Assembly: GCA_018401355.1 (NCBI GenBank)
Contig: JAGYLD010000020.1
Coordinates: 1 to 34,202 of the forward strand
Origin: Bacteroidales bacterium
GTDB taxonomy: Bacteria; Bacteroidota; Bacteroidia; Bacteroidales; B18-G4
Direction: 5' to 3'
DNA: 34,202 nucleotides
Shown: positions 24,390 through 33,300 of the stretch, piece after piece
Layout of the letters: each line of letters starts with the position of its first letter
How positions within the stretch are numbered: the first letter of the stretch is position 1
The notes under the pieces: model-generated
What the model saw: the letters and a program-made list of their open reading frames with translations, nothing else
Databases searched by the model: none
What the model was told of the DNA's origin: nothing
Position numbers and translations under genes: made by a program

Positions 24390-26137
24390 TCATTATGAAT
24401 TTTAAGAAATGTTTTGCTTTTATAATACTCTTTCTGATTGGCATGTTCTTTATTCATCCCATTGCCCATGGCCAGGAAGAAGAAATTATAACCAACACCG
24501 GGAACAAAAGCAAGGAGAGACAGGATAACGCACAGCTTTTCATCGACGCAAAAAAAAACATGATCCTGGGTGATTATGAAAAAGCGGAAAAACTTTTTCT
24601 CACATGCACAGATAGGGATCCGTATGACGGAGCATCCTGGTATGAGCTCTCCAGGATCAGGTTAAATGATAATGATCCTGTAACAGCCATTGAATACGCT
24701 AAAAAAGCCTACAGTTCCGATCCGGAAAATATCTGGTACATGATCCATCTTTCGAATATATATAAAAGGACTTCACAGTTCACTGAAGCATCAGAAGTAC
24801 TGGAAGACCTCTTAGCCAAATATCCTGACCGTTATGAATATTACAATGATCTTGCCGTTGCTTATCTTTTCAGCAGGGAATATGGCAAGGCAATTGATCT
24901 TTACAACACCCTTGAAGATAAGTTTGGTGTTACTGAAGAAACATCTTTGCAAAAACATAAAATTTATTTACTTCAAAACGATCAGGAGAATGCAATAAAG
25001 GAAATTGAAAAAGTTATTGAGACATCGCCCTCAGAGGCCAGGTATTATTCCATCATTGCAGAACTCTATATTTCATCCGGACAGGATAAAAAAGGGCTTG
25101 AAGCTTATAAAAAAGTCCTGGAGCTTGATCCTGCCAATCCGTACATTCATATCTCCCTTTCAGACTTTTACCGGAAAGATGGAGACCAGAAAAAGGCATA
25201 CGACTATTTAAAGCAAGGTTTCGCCAATTCTGAGCTTGAGATTGACACCAAGATCAATATTTTACTTGCCTATTACACCGCCAATGAATTCTATGACGAA
25301 AAGAAGGATGAAGCCTTTGAGCTGTCAGATATCCTTGTGGAAACCCATCCTGACAACCCAAAAGCCCATTCCATCAGGGCAGATCTGCTATTTCAGGCAA
25401 AAGAATTCAACAGTGCCAGGGTCGCACTCAGGAAGGTGATCTCCCTTGATAGCAGCAGATACCTGGTATGGGAACAACTGCTTTTTACCGAGTCGGAATT
25501 AAAGGATTTTGATGCCATGGCCAAAGAAAGTGAAAGAGCAATAGGGCTCTTTCCACAACAACCACTTCCCTATCTCTTTTCTGCAGTAGCAAATTTTCAA
25601 AACAAAGAATTCGACAAAGCTGTTGAAGTTTTGGAAAAAGGCGTCAGGTTTGTGGTCGACAATGAATTGCTAAAGGCACAGTTTTATTCATACCTTGGAG
25701 ATGCTTACCATGAGCTGGATGAAGATGAAAAAGCATTTAACTACTATGAGAAAACATTGAAGATAGATCCGGATAATTCCATCGTCCTGAATAATTACGC
25801 ATATTACCTTTCATTGCAGGATAAAGATCTCGAAAAGGCCCTGGAAATGGCTCAGCAAGCCGTGGAGCTTGACCCGGAAAATGCTTCAAACCAGGATACT
25901 TATGGCTGGATCTTTTATAAACTTGGCCGCTATGAAGAAGCAAAGGAATGGGTTGGAAAATCATTAAAAAACCACAATGAAGATAATGGCGTTATCCTGG
26001 AACATTATGGTGATATTTTATTTAAACTCGGGGAAAAGGAAAAAGCATTAAGACACTGGAAAAAAGCCAAAGAGGCAGGCGGAGATGTGACAGAATTCCT
26101 GGATAAAAAAATTAATGACAAGAATCTCTACGAATAG
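24386..26137 (+). CDS. Exported tetratricopeptide-repeat (TPR) protein
   Basis: 583 aa from the ATG that overlaps the previous stop; a second ATG at 24395 (MNFKKCF) is equally plausible and leaves a tidier signal peptide. The mature end has Gln (AHG/QEEE). The body is a near-continuous array of TPR units (such as YEKAEKLFLTCTDRDP, GLEAYKKVLELDPANP, AFNYYEKTLKIDPDNS, ALEMAQQAVELDPENA), roughly 12-14 by eye, forming a superhelical protein-binding scaffold in the periplasm or at the outer membrane. Order and spacing (4-nt overlap before, 10 nt after) place it in one operon with the DUF4292 lipoprotein and the EnvC-like gene, a neighbourhood I recall as common in Bacteroidota. Partner proteins are unknown. 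Confidence 0.92.
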   Translation: MIIMNFKKCFAFIILFLIGMFFIHPIAHGQEEEIITNTGNKSKERQDNAQLFIDAKKNMILGDYEKAEKLFLTCTDRDPYDGASWYELSRIRLNDNDPVTAIEYAKKAYSSDPENIWYMIHLSNIYKRTSQFTEASEVLEDLLAKYPDRYEYYNDLAVAYLFSREYGKAIDLYNTLEDKFGVTEETSLQKHKIYLLQNDQENAIKEIEKVIETSPSEARYYSIIAELYISSGQDKKGLEAYKKVLELDPANPYIHISLSDFYRKDGDQKKAYDYLKQGFANSELEIDTKINILLAYYTANEFYDEKKDEAFELSDILVETHPDNPKAHSIRADLLFQAKEFNSARVALRKVISLDSSRYLVWEQLLFTESELKDFDAMAKESERAIGLFPQQPLPYLFSAVANFQNKEFDKAVEVLEKGVRFVVDNELLKAQFYSYLGDAYHELDEDEKAFNYYEKTLKIDPDNSIVLNNYAYYLSLQDKDLEKALEMAQQAVELDPENASNQDTYGWIFYKLGRYEEAKEWVGKSLKNHNEDNGVILEHYGDILFKLGEKEKALRHWKKAKEAGGDVTEFLDKKINDKNLYE

Positions 26138-26147
26138 ATAGTGCGCA

Positions 26148-26981
26148 ATGAAAACTATTTATCTTTCATTAACAGCCAAATCACTGGTGGCAATTTTATT
26201 GCTGGCACTGATGCTGGGATCCTGTAAAACAAAAAGATATATTTACAAAGAACCCATTAAAGAAGAAGGACCTGAATACCTGTTTGACCAGTTATCAAAA
26301 AATGAATTGAAATTTGAATCCTTTGCAGCAAAATTCAACATTGATTACATCCACGATAAGAAAAAAACAGAGTTCAAAGGCCAGATAAGAATACTTAAAG
26401 ACAGCGTCATATGGGTTTCCTTCAGCCCAGCCCTTGGAATAGAAATGGCCAGACTGATGATCACGAATGATTCTGTGAAGTTTATGAACAGGTTAGATAA
26501 AACCTATTTTATCGGCGACTATGAATTTGTTAATGATTTCCTGGAAACAAATATTGATTTCGACATCCTGCAATCATTTATCATTGGTAATGACTTTCAG
26601 TTTTACGATAAGACAAAATTCAAAGCCTCCATCGATGGTATGAAATACCGGCTGACTACAATGGAAAGAAGCCAACTGAAAAAGTATGTCAGAAAAAAAG
26701 AAAAGTACCCAAAAGTTTTTATCCAGACCATCTGGCTTAATCCGGCCACATTTAAAATATCCCGGATTATGATCAAAGAGATAAAAAAACAAAACAAAAA
26801 ACTGGAAGCCAATTACAGTGATTTCGAAAACATCCATGAACAACTGTTTCCCCTTGAATTGAAGTTTGACCTGACAGCTGAAGAAAAATTTGAGGTTTTT
26901 GTCAAATACTCCCGGATCAACCTCAACGAGGATCTTAAATTCCCTTTCAGGATACCAGGGAAATATCAAAGAATTTATTAG
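26148..26981 (+). CDS. DUF4292-family outer-membrane lipoprotein
   Basis: 277 aa. The lipobox ends at Cys26 (MLGSC/KTKR) after a hydrophobic segment. The mature part fits DUF4292: an early FAAKFNIDYIHDKKK strand pair, then ILKDSVIWVSFSPALGIEMARLMIT, NRLDKTYFIGDYEFVNDFL, and a C-terminal beta-rich half ending YSRINLNEDLKFPFRIPGKYQRI. The pattern of an amphipathic half-barrel resembles LolA/LolB-like lipoprotein carriers, but that role is an inference. It lies between the TPR gene (10 nt) and the EnvC-like gene (10 nt), so the three probably act together in envelope assembly. Confidence 0.88.
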   Translation: MKTIYLSLTAKSLVAILLLALMLGSCKTKRYIYKEPIKEEGPEYLFDQLSKNELKFESFAAKFNIDYIHDKKKTEFKGQIRILKDSVIWVSFSPALGIEMARLMITNDSVKFMNRLDKTYFIGDYEFVNDFLETNIDFDILQSFIIGNDFQFYDKTKFKASIDGMKYRLTTMERSQLKKYVRKKEKYPKVFIQTIWLNPATFKISRIMIKEIKKQNKKLEANYSDFENIHEQLFPLELKFDLTAEEKFEVFVKYSRINLNEDLKFPFRIPGKYQRIY

Positions 26982-26991
26982 TTTCGTATCC

Positions 26992-28239
26992 ATGACAAGC
27001 GGGTCAGCATATATCGCCGGGATCAGGTCAGCAATCATTTTATTTCTGCTTATTTCAGGAATAGCTGCATTGGGTCAAACTAAAGAACGTACACAGCTGG
27101 AGGATCAGAAAAAAAAGATAGAGCAGGAAATATCTTACAACAACCAACTGCTTGAGGAGACCCGAAAATCAAAGAAATCCTCCCTGAACGAGCTTGTATT
27201 GCTGGATAAGCAGGTTGAAAAAAGGGAACAACTAATCACCGCGATCAACAGGGAGATCCGGTATTTTGAAAAACAGATCAGGCAAAACAACGACAGCATA
27301 AGAAAGCTAAAATCCGACCTTAAAAAGCTAAAAGAAGAATATGCAAGGATGATATACCATGCATACAAAAACCGGAACATATATAACCGCCTGATGTTTA
27401 TTTTTTCCGCAGAAGATTTTAATCAGGCTTACCGCCGCCTGAAATATTTCCAGCAATATAGTTCATACCGTAAAACACAGGCCAATTTGATCCTGATGAC
27501 ACAAAAGGCTTTATCTGTTAAAACAGAAGAGCTTTCCCTGCAAAAAAAGCAAAAAGAAGAACTCCTGCAGGACCAGGAGGAAGAAATAAACCAGCTTTCA
27601 AAAGAAAAAAATTTAAAAAACAAGACCATCAACCTGCTTTCCAGGAAAGAAAAAGAATTAAAAAAAGAACTTGCTGATAAACAGAAGGCTGCAGCAAACC
27701 TTCAGGAAGCCATCGAAGCCATCATAGCTGAGGAGATACGCCTTGCAAAGGAAAAGGCAAAGAGAGAAGCCAACATGACCAAAAAGGAAGATATGTCACT
27801 GACCCCTGCTGAGCTGGAATTGTCTTCCAGTTTCGAAGAAAACCGTGGCAAACTTCCCTGGCCTACAGACAAAGGGGTTGTATCAAGCAGGTTCGGAAAA
27901 CATGACCATCCGGTTTTAAAAAGGGTACAGGTTAACAATAATGGAATAGACATTGTAACCTCCAGAGGAACCAGTGCAAGAGCCATTTTTGATGGAACGG
28001 TCACCCGGGTCATTTCTATTCCAAGTTATCACAATGGTGTAATCATCAGGCATGGTGAATACCTGACGGTATATCTTAACCTCGACAAAGTTTTTGTCAG
28101 CAAAGGCGATAAGATCAGCACCCTCCAGGAAATCGGAACGATACATACCAAAGAAGATGAAGGGAAAACAGAATTGCATTTTGAGATCTGGAAGTCGAAA
28201 AACTTGCAAAATCCCATAAACTGGTTATTGCCTCGTTAA
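26992..28239 (+). CDS. EnvC-like murein hydrolase activator (coiled coil + degenerate LytM/M23)
   Basis: 415 aa from ATG 26992, chosen because it gives a clean signal peptide (AALG/QTKE) and a 10-nt gap; the frame is open further upstream, overlapping the DUF4292 gene. Residues about 30-250 form long charged coiled coils. The C-terminal LytM domain starts near LPWPTDKGVVSSRFG. Two zinc ligands appear lost: the first His is Asn (NNNGIDI instead of H.GIDI) and the first His of H.H is Glu (ELHFEIW). As in E. coli EnvC, this predicts an inactive domain that activates cell-wall amidases during division instead of cutting peptidoglycan. It ends the operon; its stop overlaps the stop of the convergent subtilisin. 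Confidence 0.9.
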   Translation: MTSGSAYIAGIRSAIILFLLISGIAALGQTKERTQLEDQKKKIEQEISYNNQLLEETRKSKKSSLNELVLLDKQVEKREQLITAINREIRYFEKQIRQNNDSIRKLKSDLKKLKEEYARMIYHAYKNRNIYNRLMFIFSAEDFNQAYRRLKYFQQYSSYRKTQANLILMTQKALSVKTEELSLQKKQKEELLQDQEEEINQLSKEKNLKNKTINLLSRKEKELKKELADKQKAAANLQEAIEAIIAEEIRLAKEKAKREANMTKKEDMSLTPAELELSSSFEENRGKLPWPTDKGVVSSRFGKHDHPVLKRVQVNNNGIDIVTSRGTSARAIFDGTVTRVISIPSYHNGVIIRHGEYLTVYLNLDKVFVSKGDKISTLQEIGTIHTKEDEGKTELHFEIWKSKNLQNPINWLLPR

Positions 28240-30209
28240 CGGTCTAAAATCACTTTTTTACTTACCGAACCTGAGCCTGTTAAAAGCCTGCAAATGTAAA
28301 CTCCATTGGGAAGGTCTTTCCCATGTATATCACTGCCATCCCATGTCAGACTTAATTTTTCTGCCTTCTGTAATCCATTGTACAGTTGGGTTATTACTTT
28401 ACCTTTCAAATCATAAATGTAAATCGAAATGTGCTGATAATCAAAATTACTAACCTGAATATTTAATGTGTTGGAAAACGGAACCGGATAACATGAAAGC
28501 AGGTCCTGACTATCTCTACCCTCTTCAATAATAGAAACCGGCAATACCTGCAATTCTATCTCTACAAAGTATTCTTCACCTTTAAGACTGGTCATTCTTA
28601 TGTTGGAACTATATGCTCCCGGGTTCAGGCTCGAAGGGTCGTAAATAATGTGCAATGAATCTGTTTCATTGGGCAACAGGTTGCCACTGTCAGGGTCAAT
28701 ATCGATCCAGTATGGCAGTGAAGATGGATCAATTTCATATATCATATCTACTGGTCCAATATTACTGATGCCGAAGATACTGCTATCCTGTTTATTCTGC
28801 ATTAGCGAAAGGCTGAAATTGTCGGGATTTATTTCCAGGGAAGCCTGGGACATAAAGAACACCGGATTATAAACATTCAGTCTTCCTCCTGTAACTGTGA
28901 TCCCTTCCAGGTCGGGCAACTCGTCGACGCCTGTAAATATATAATCCCTGACCAGCAATGATAATTCGGATGGATTTTCCTTATAGGCATTAATAAATCC
29001 TAAGTCTCCGGCGGCCATTATCAAAGCTACTGCACCTGAAACATGCGGGGCAGCCATGGATGTTCCTGTCTTCAGACCATAATTATTAAACCAACGGGTA
29101 GATAAAACACCTGTTCCAGGAGCACCAAGATCGATGGTTTCCATACCATATCCTGCACTGGAGTTTTTAACATCGTATTGTGTAGTGTTTGTTACGCTGA
29201 TTAAATATTCACTTGGGAAAGCCGTTGGGATATCACCCACCTCATCAATGTTCCAGTTGGCATTGGCAGTGGCCCCTGCACTCAGGATGCCGATCTGTCC
29301 TAGGGAATCATACATGGAGCCCCAGATGGGATAATCTTCCGGTTGCCCCATATTCACCCCAAATGAAGCATTGGTTGCCACCACAAAAGCACCTTTCTCA
29401 CCATTGGTTTCATCATAGGTGGACCGGATCTCATAAATATAACCATAAGCTTCAACAACAGGAGCCTCCACTGTCGAAGAACCCAAAACAGGGAGGATCT
29501 TGATTCCCCAGTTAACACCGGAAACGCCTTTTCCATTATTCCCCACGGCTCCTGCAATCCCTGTTACATGCGTGCCATGGTCCTGGGAGGTGATATTGCC
29601 ATTGCTGAAACGGGAATTCCAACCATCATAGTCGTCAATATATCCATTCGTATCATCATCAATTCCATTGCCTGGAATTTCATGGTAATTTTTCCAGAAA
29701 TTGAGGTCTTCATGTGTAAGATCAAAACCATCATCCACGATGGCTACAACAATGGTATCACCTGATGCTGACAATCCGCCTGTTATAATATCCCAGGCGT
29801 CAGGTGCATCGATATCGGCATCTGTAACCCCTCCGCTTTGTTGGGTATTTTTCAGTGCCCATTGATCCTCAAAGCGTGTGTCATCAGGAATGTTTTCCCG
29901 TAAACCGATATAATGATTGAACTGCACAGCAAGAACGCCTTTGGCGTGCTGAACATCCATGAGGACTTCCTGATCTGTCCTTTGCCCTTCCTGGAATGAA
30001 ATAAGCCATATATTCATACGAGGCACAAGACATTTGACAGGTGATATCATAACAGAATTGTCGTCCTGAACAAAATCCTCAATGGTCATATTCCGCTGAA
30101 GCTGTATGATCAACTCTCCCGGCACATGTTTCCCTTCATCCTGTGCAATAGAATGACCGGAGAAAAGAAACAAAACACATAACAAGGGCAGTAATAAATA
30201 AATTTTCAT
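28236..30209 (-). CDS. Subtilisin-family (S8) serine protease, T9SS cargo
   Basis: 657 aa. Signal peptide about 1-22 (SIA/QDEG). An N-terminal propeptide-like region (about 23-110) precedes the S8 domain. The catalytic triad is intact: Asp159 (IVDDGFD), His211 (DHGTHVTG) and Ser384 (GTSMAAPHVSG), with oxyanion Asn280 (TNASFG). EIPGNGIDDDTNGYIDDYDGW is a typical acidic, probably calcium-binding insertion. After residue 450 come an Ig/BACON-like beta domain and a C-terminal T9SS type A/FlgD-like domain (CYPVPFSN, GVYICRLL, KKVILDR). It is predicted to be a secreted or surface-attached endoprotease. Its own promoter lies at 30275-30305. Stop codons of this gene and the EnvC-like gene overlap in TTAA, and no terminator separates them. 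Confidence 0.95.
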   Translation of the reverse strand: MKIYLLLPLLCVLFLFSGHSIAQDEGKHVPGELIIQLQRNMTIEDFVQDDNSVMISPVKCLVPRMNIWLISFQEGQRTDQEVLMDVQHAKGVLAVQFNHYIGLRENIPDDTRFEDQWALKNTQQSGGVTDADIDAPDAWDIITGGLSASGDTIVVAIVDDGFDLTHEDLNFWKNYHEIPGNGIDDDTNGYIDDYDGWNSRFSNGNITSQDHGTHVTGIAGAVGNNGKGVSGVNWGIKILPVLGSSTVEAPVVEAYGYIYEIRSTYDETNGEKGAFVVATNASFGVNMGQPEDYPIWGSMYDSLGQIGILSAGATANANWNIDEVGDIPTAFPSEYLISVTNTTQYDVKNSSAGYGMETIDLGAPGTGVLSTRWFNNYGLKTGTSMAAPHVSGAVALIMAAGDLGFINAYKENPSELSLLVRDYIFTGVDELPDLEGITVTGGRLNVYNPVFFMSQASLEINPDNFSLSLMQNKQDSSIFGISNIGPVDMIYEIDPSSLPYWIDIDPDSGNLLPNETDSLHIIYDPSSLNPGAYSSNIRMTSLKGEEYFVEIELQVLPVSIIEEGRDSQDLLSCYPVPFSNTLNIQVSNFDYQHISIYIYDLKGKVITQLYNGLQKAEKLSLTWDGSDIHGKDLPNGVYICRLLTGSGSVSKKVILDR

Positions 30210-30274
30210 AACAGGAATATTAATTTCTATGGAACTTAATATGGCCTGTACCTGGCATACCGGCCATCATGGTA

Positions 30275-30305
30275 CAAATATAAGGATTAATGAGGGCGAG
30301 GAAAA
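30275..30305 (-). promoter_or_regulatory. Bacteroidota-type promoter of the subtilisin gene
   Basis: On the minus strand, TATATTTG (30275-30282) matches TAnnTTTG perfectly, with TTTT (one mismatch to TTTG) 19 nt upstream at 30302-30305. The leader would be about 60 nt and includes an ATGGCC...GGCCAT inverted repeat (30241-30267). Confidence 0.6.
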
Positions 30306-30319
30306 GAAAAGGAAACAAA

Positions 30320-33300
30320 TCACTTTGTATGTATCATCTTACCCGTTACAAAGCCTTTCCCGTCACTCAGGGTGAAAAAATACAATCCTCCCGGCAATCC
30401 TGAAGGGACTTTCCAGGATAATTCATGATCACCACAAGGCAATTTTTCTGAAGAAAGAACATGGCCAACAAGCTGACCATGTATATTATAGATTTTTAAG
30501 TCAACCAACGCGCTTTCACTAAGGCTAAAGGAAATGGTCGAATTTTGTGTAAAAGGGTTCGGATAACAAATAACTTCATCAATACCCATATCAGTGACAG
30601 GATTATTGATGGATGCAATGGAATACTGAACTTCAAAAAAATCCAATAACTTCGACATCAAATCAGTCTTTGAAAAACTGCTATCCACCAGACTGCCAAA
30701 TTCAAAAATGGAAGCAATGGTCTTATAATCGGATGTTTCATATGCTACTCCACAGGGGTAATGATTAACCGTATCAGTGAACAAAGTATATGCAGGAGGT
30801 GAAGGATTTAAATAATAAAATGCAAATGCTGGATCGGCAGTATTCGCAAATTCCATTCCTTCTGCAAAAGTACTGTCAGCGCCCTTGATGTTTTCAAACA
30901 TTGACGGCTGTTCAACAATTCCAAGGCTAAACATTCCGTGAACGGGTGTCCATTCATCCTGCCATGTTACCATACCCTCCATGTATAAGTTTCCTCCGTC
31001 GCTTAAAAAATCTGACAGAAGACTACCCTGTTGCCAGGAAAGAACATGATTGGCAAAAAGTTTGCCAAGGCAAAGGAAAACAAGCTGATTTTCAGAAAGA
31101 TCATTTTCCGGGAATCCCATATTATATTGATAAGGCACTCCAAGATCCTCAAGACTTTTTCTTAAAGAAGGTCCTGAAAGGTTGTTCGGATCCAGATCCA
31201 GGATCAAAACCGGCATCCTTCCCACCATGATCTTAATGGTATCCCTTGTGGTCACACCTTTCTGGTCGTTCATTTCGACTTCCAATTCAATAAAATATCC
31301 GTTCGGGATATTCGCATCAGCAGTTATGTCAAAATATAATGGAATGCTCTTGCCGGGATCTACCGGTCCCATTTCTACTCCGGGTAAGCCATGGACCTCA
31401 ATATAAGGATCCAGGGGCAATAATTTTACATACATATTGCCAGTTGAAGCATGGCCATTATTTTGAAGAAATAACTTTAACTGACAACTCTCTCCGGAAT
31501 CAAGCCGCTGGTTATCCCCATCCACAATTTCAATATTCTTTGACACCAACTTGGGTGCCTTTATGTTTTTGTTGATGTTTCTTTCCCAGGAAATGCTTTC
31601 ATCTGTAGCTCTAATTTCAAAACAAATCGTATAACTATCCGGAATTTCATGACTTACTTTGTATCGGAAAGCATTTTCAATAAACTTCATTTGTCCTGGT
31701 GAAATGGTACTGATCGAATGTGAATCATCAAGGATTTCAATGTAAGGATCATCAATCTCATTTATTATGCTCAGGTTGCTTATAGATGCAGAAGAAATGT
31801 TTCTCAGGATCAAATCACCCCACAAGGTTTCACCATATTCGATGATGGTATCATTGTTATCATGAAATTGAATGTCAACAATGAGATCATCAGCAAAAAA
31901 CAGGGATTTTTTTGCTGAAATACCTTTTTTGTCGGTCAACAAGACATCTAAGTCGTATGAAATATGTTCATCTTCAGAGAATAGCTCAAGTACACCATCT
32001 TCATTAATTTCATAAACAGGGGGATAATCTTTCTGACTGAACACAACCTTTGAGTTCATTGCAATATCTCTGGGATCATCATAATCGACAAATTGATAAT
32101 TCATGGCATTACCTTCAGATATGCCGCCGGCCCATTCCATTTCAACTTCAAAACGGATGTCTCCGTAATAAAATTCAATTTCTCCGCTTTTATGAATTTT
32201 AAGGGCGAAAATCAAATCTGAGCTGTATGGTTTCTCCCGGGTGGAATTATCCCAAACAAAAATCGCTTCCTGGTTATTGGATTCATACCATAATCCATCA
32301 TTCAAGTCAGGAAAAGCAGCCAGTGACTTGCTTTTTAGTGGTGCAATGCACTTGATATCCTTGAAAAACTCCTTTTGTTTCCAGGTATAAGGCCAATAAT
32401 CTATTCCTTCATCAAAATACAAGAATCCAAATGCACTGGCGTAGATTGTATCATAAACTTCACCATAAAATGGGAACTCAAAACCCAGTGGAATTTCAAA
32501 TACCGTATCATTCTGGGTGTTGGGGAAAATTTGATTGGCGGGGTAATCCGGAAACTCTTCCTGGTCATAACTTTCGAAATAATTTCTTTCCAATTGCCAT
32601 TTATAAGGTGGCAGACCACCACCTGCCTGAAGCTGGTATTCATATGCAATGCCAGGGATAAAAGCAGGTACCTGAGCAGTGGTAATCTCCGGCTTATCAA
32701 AGTCGATTGTAGCAGGAATGGACAATATGGTTGTGTAATTGTTGTTCAGTGGAACATTGGTTTCCTGGCAAATGATCTCACTGTTTCCATCCAAATGGTT
32801 TATCAGGGAAAAAGAGACTATTTCTCCCATTCCCAAGTTTTTGTCGTCATTTTCATCAACCATCAGAAAGAAATTAGCAAATTCACCAGGTTCAATATAG
32901 CTGAGCAGCGGTGTAACATCTAGTCCAAACTCAATGAATTGGTTTGATTCCAGTGAATCATTGCCTTGCATATAATTATTGCCTCCCTGGTAATTAAAAA
33001 TCGGAAATTCTTTGATCATTGCAGGAAAGGCCATGTTGGTGTCATAAGAAACCCCCGCTCTAACACGTATCATTTCCCTTGAATTGTGTTTTAATTCAAC
33101 TTTCAGGGTCACATCCGGCATATAATTTTCAATTGGCTTCACAACATGAACGACATTGCCCCAGATACCGCCAAGGCTTAAGGGATCTGCCAGAGTTTTG
33201 TACATCATATAAGAAAAGCCCTGATCCGCCCAGTTTGTATCATAGCTGTTGGCAAACTTAAATCCCCCGATTTCCCAGTCTCGAACATTCAACTTACCAT

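Noticed and set aside
26890-26991. Upstream extension of the EnvC-like gene
   Set aside because: It would overlap the DUF4292 gene by about 90 nt and bury the signal peptide; ATG 26992 gives a normal export signal.
32375-32923. 182-aa plus-strand open frame inside the papain-like gene
   Set aside because: It is antisense to conserved protease stalk sequence and has no family features.
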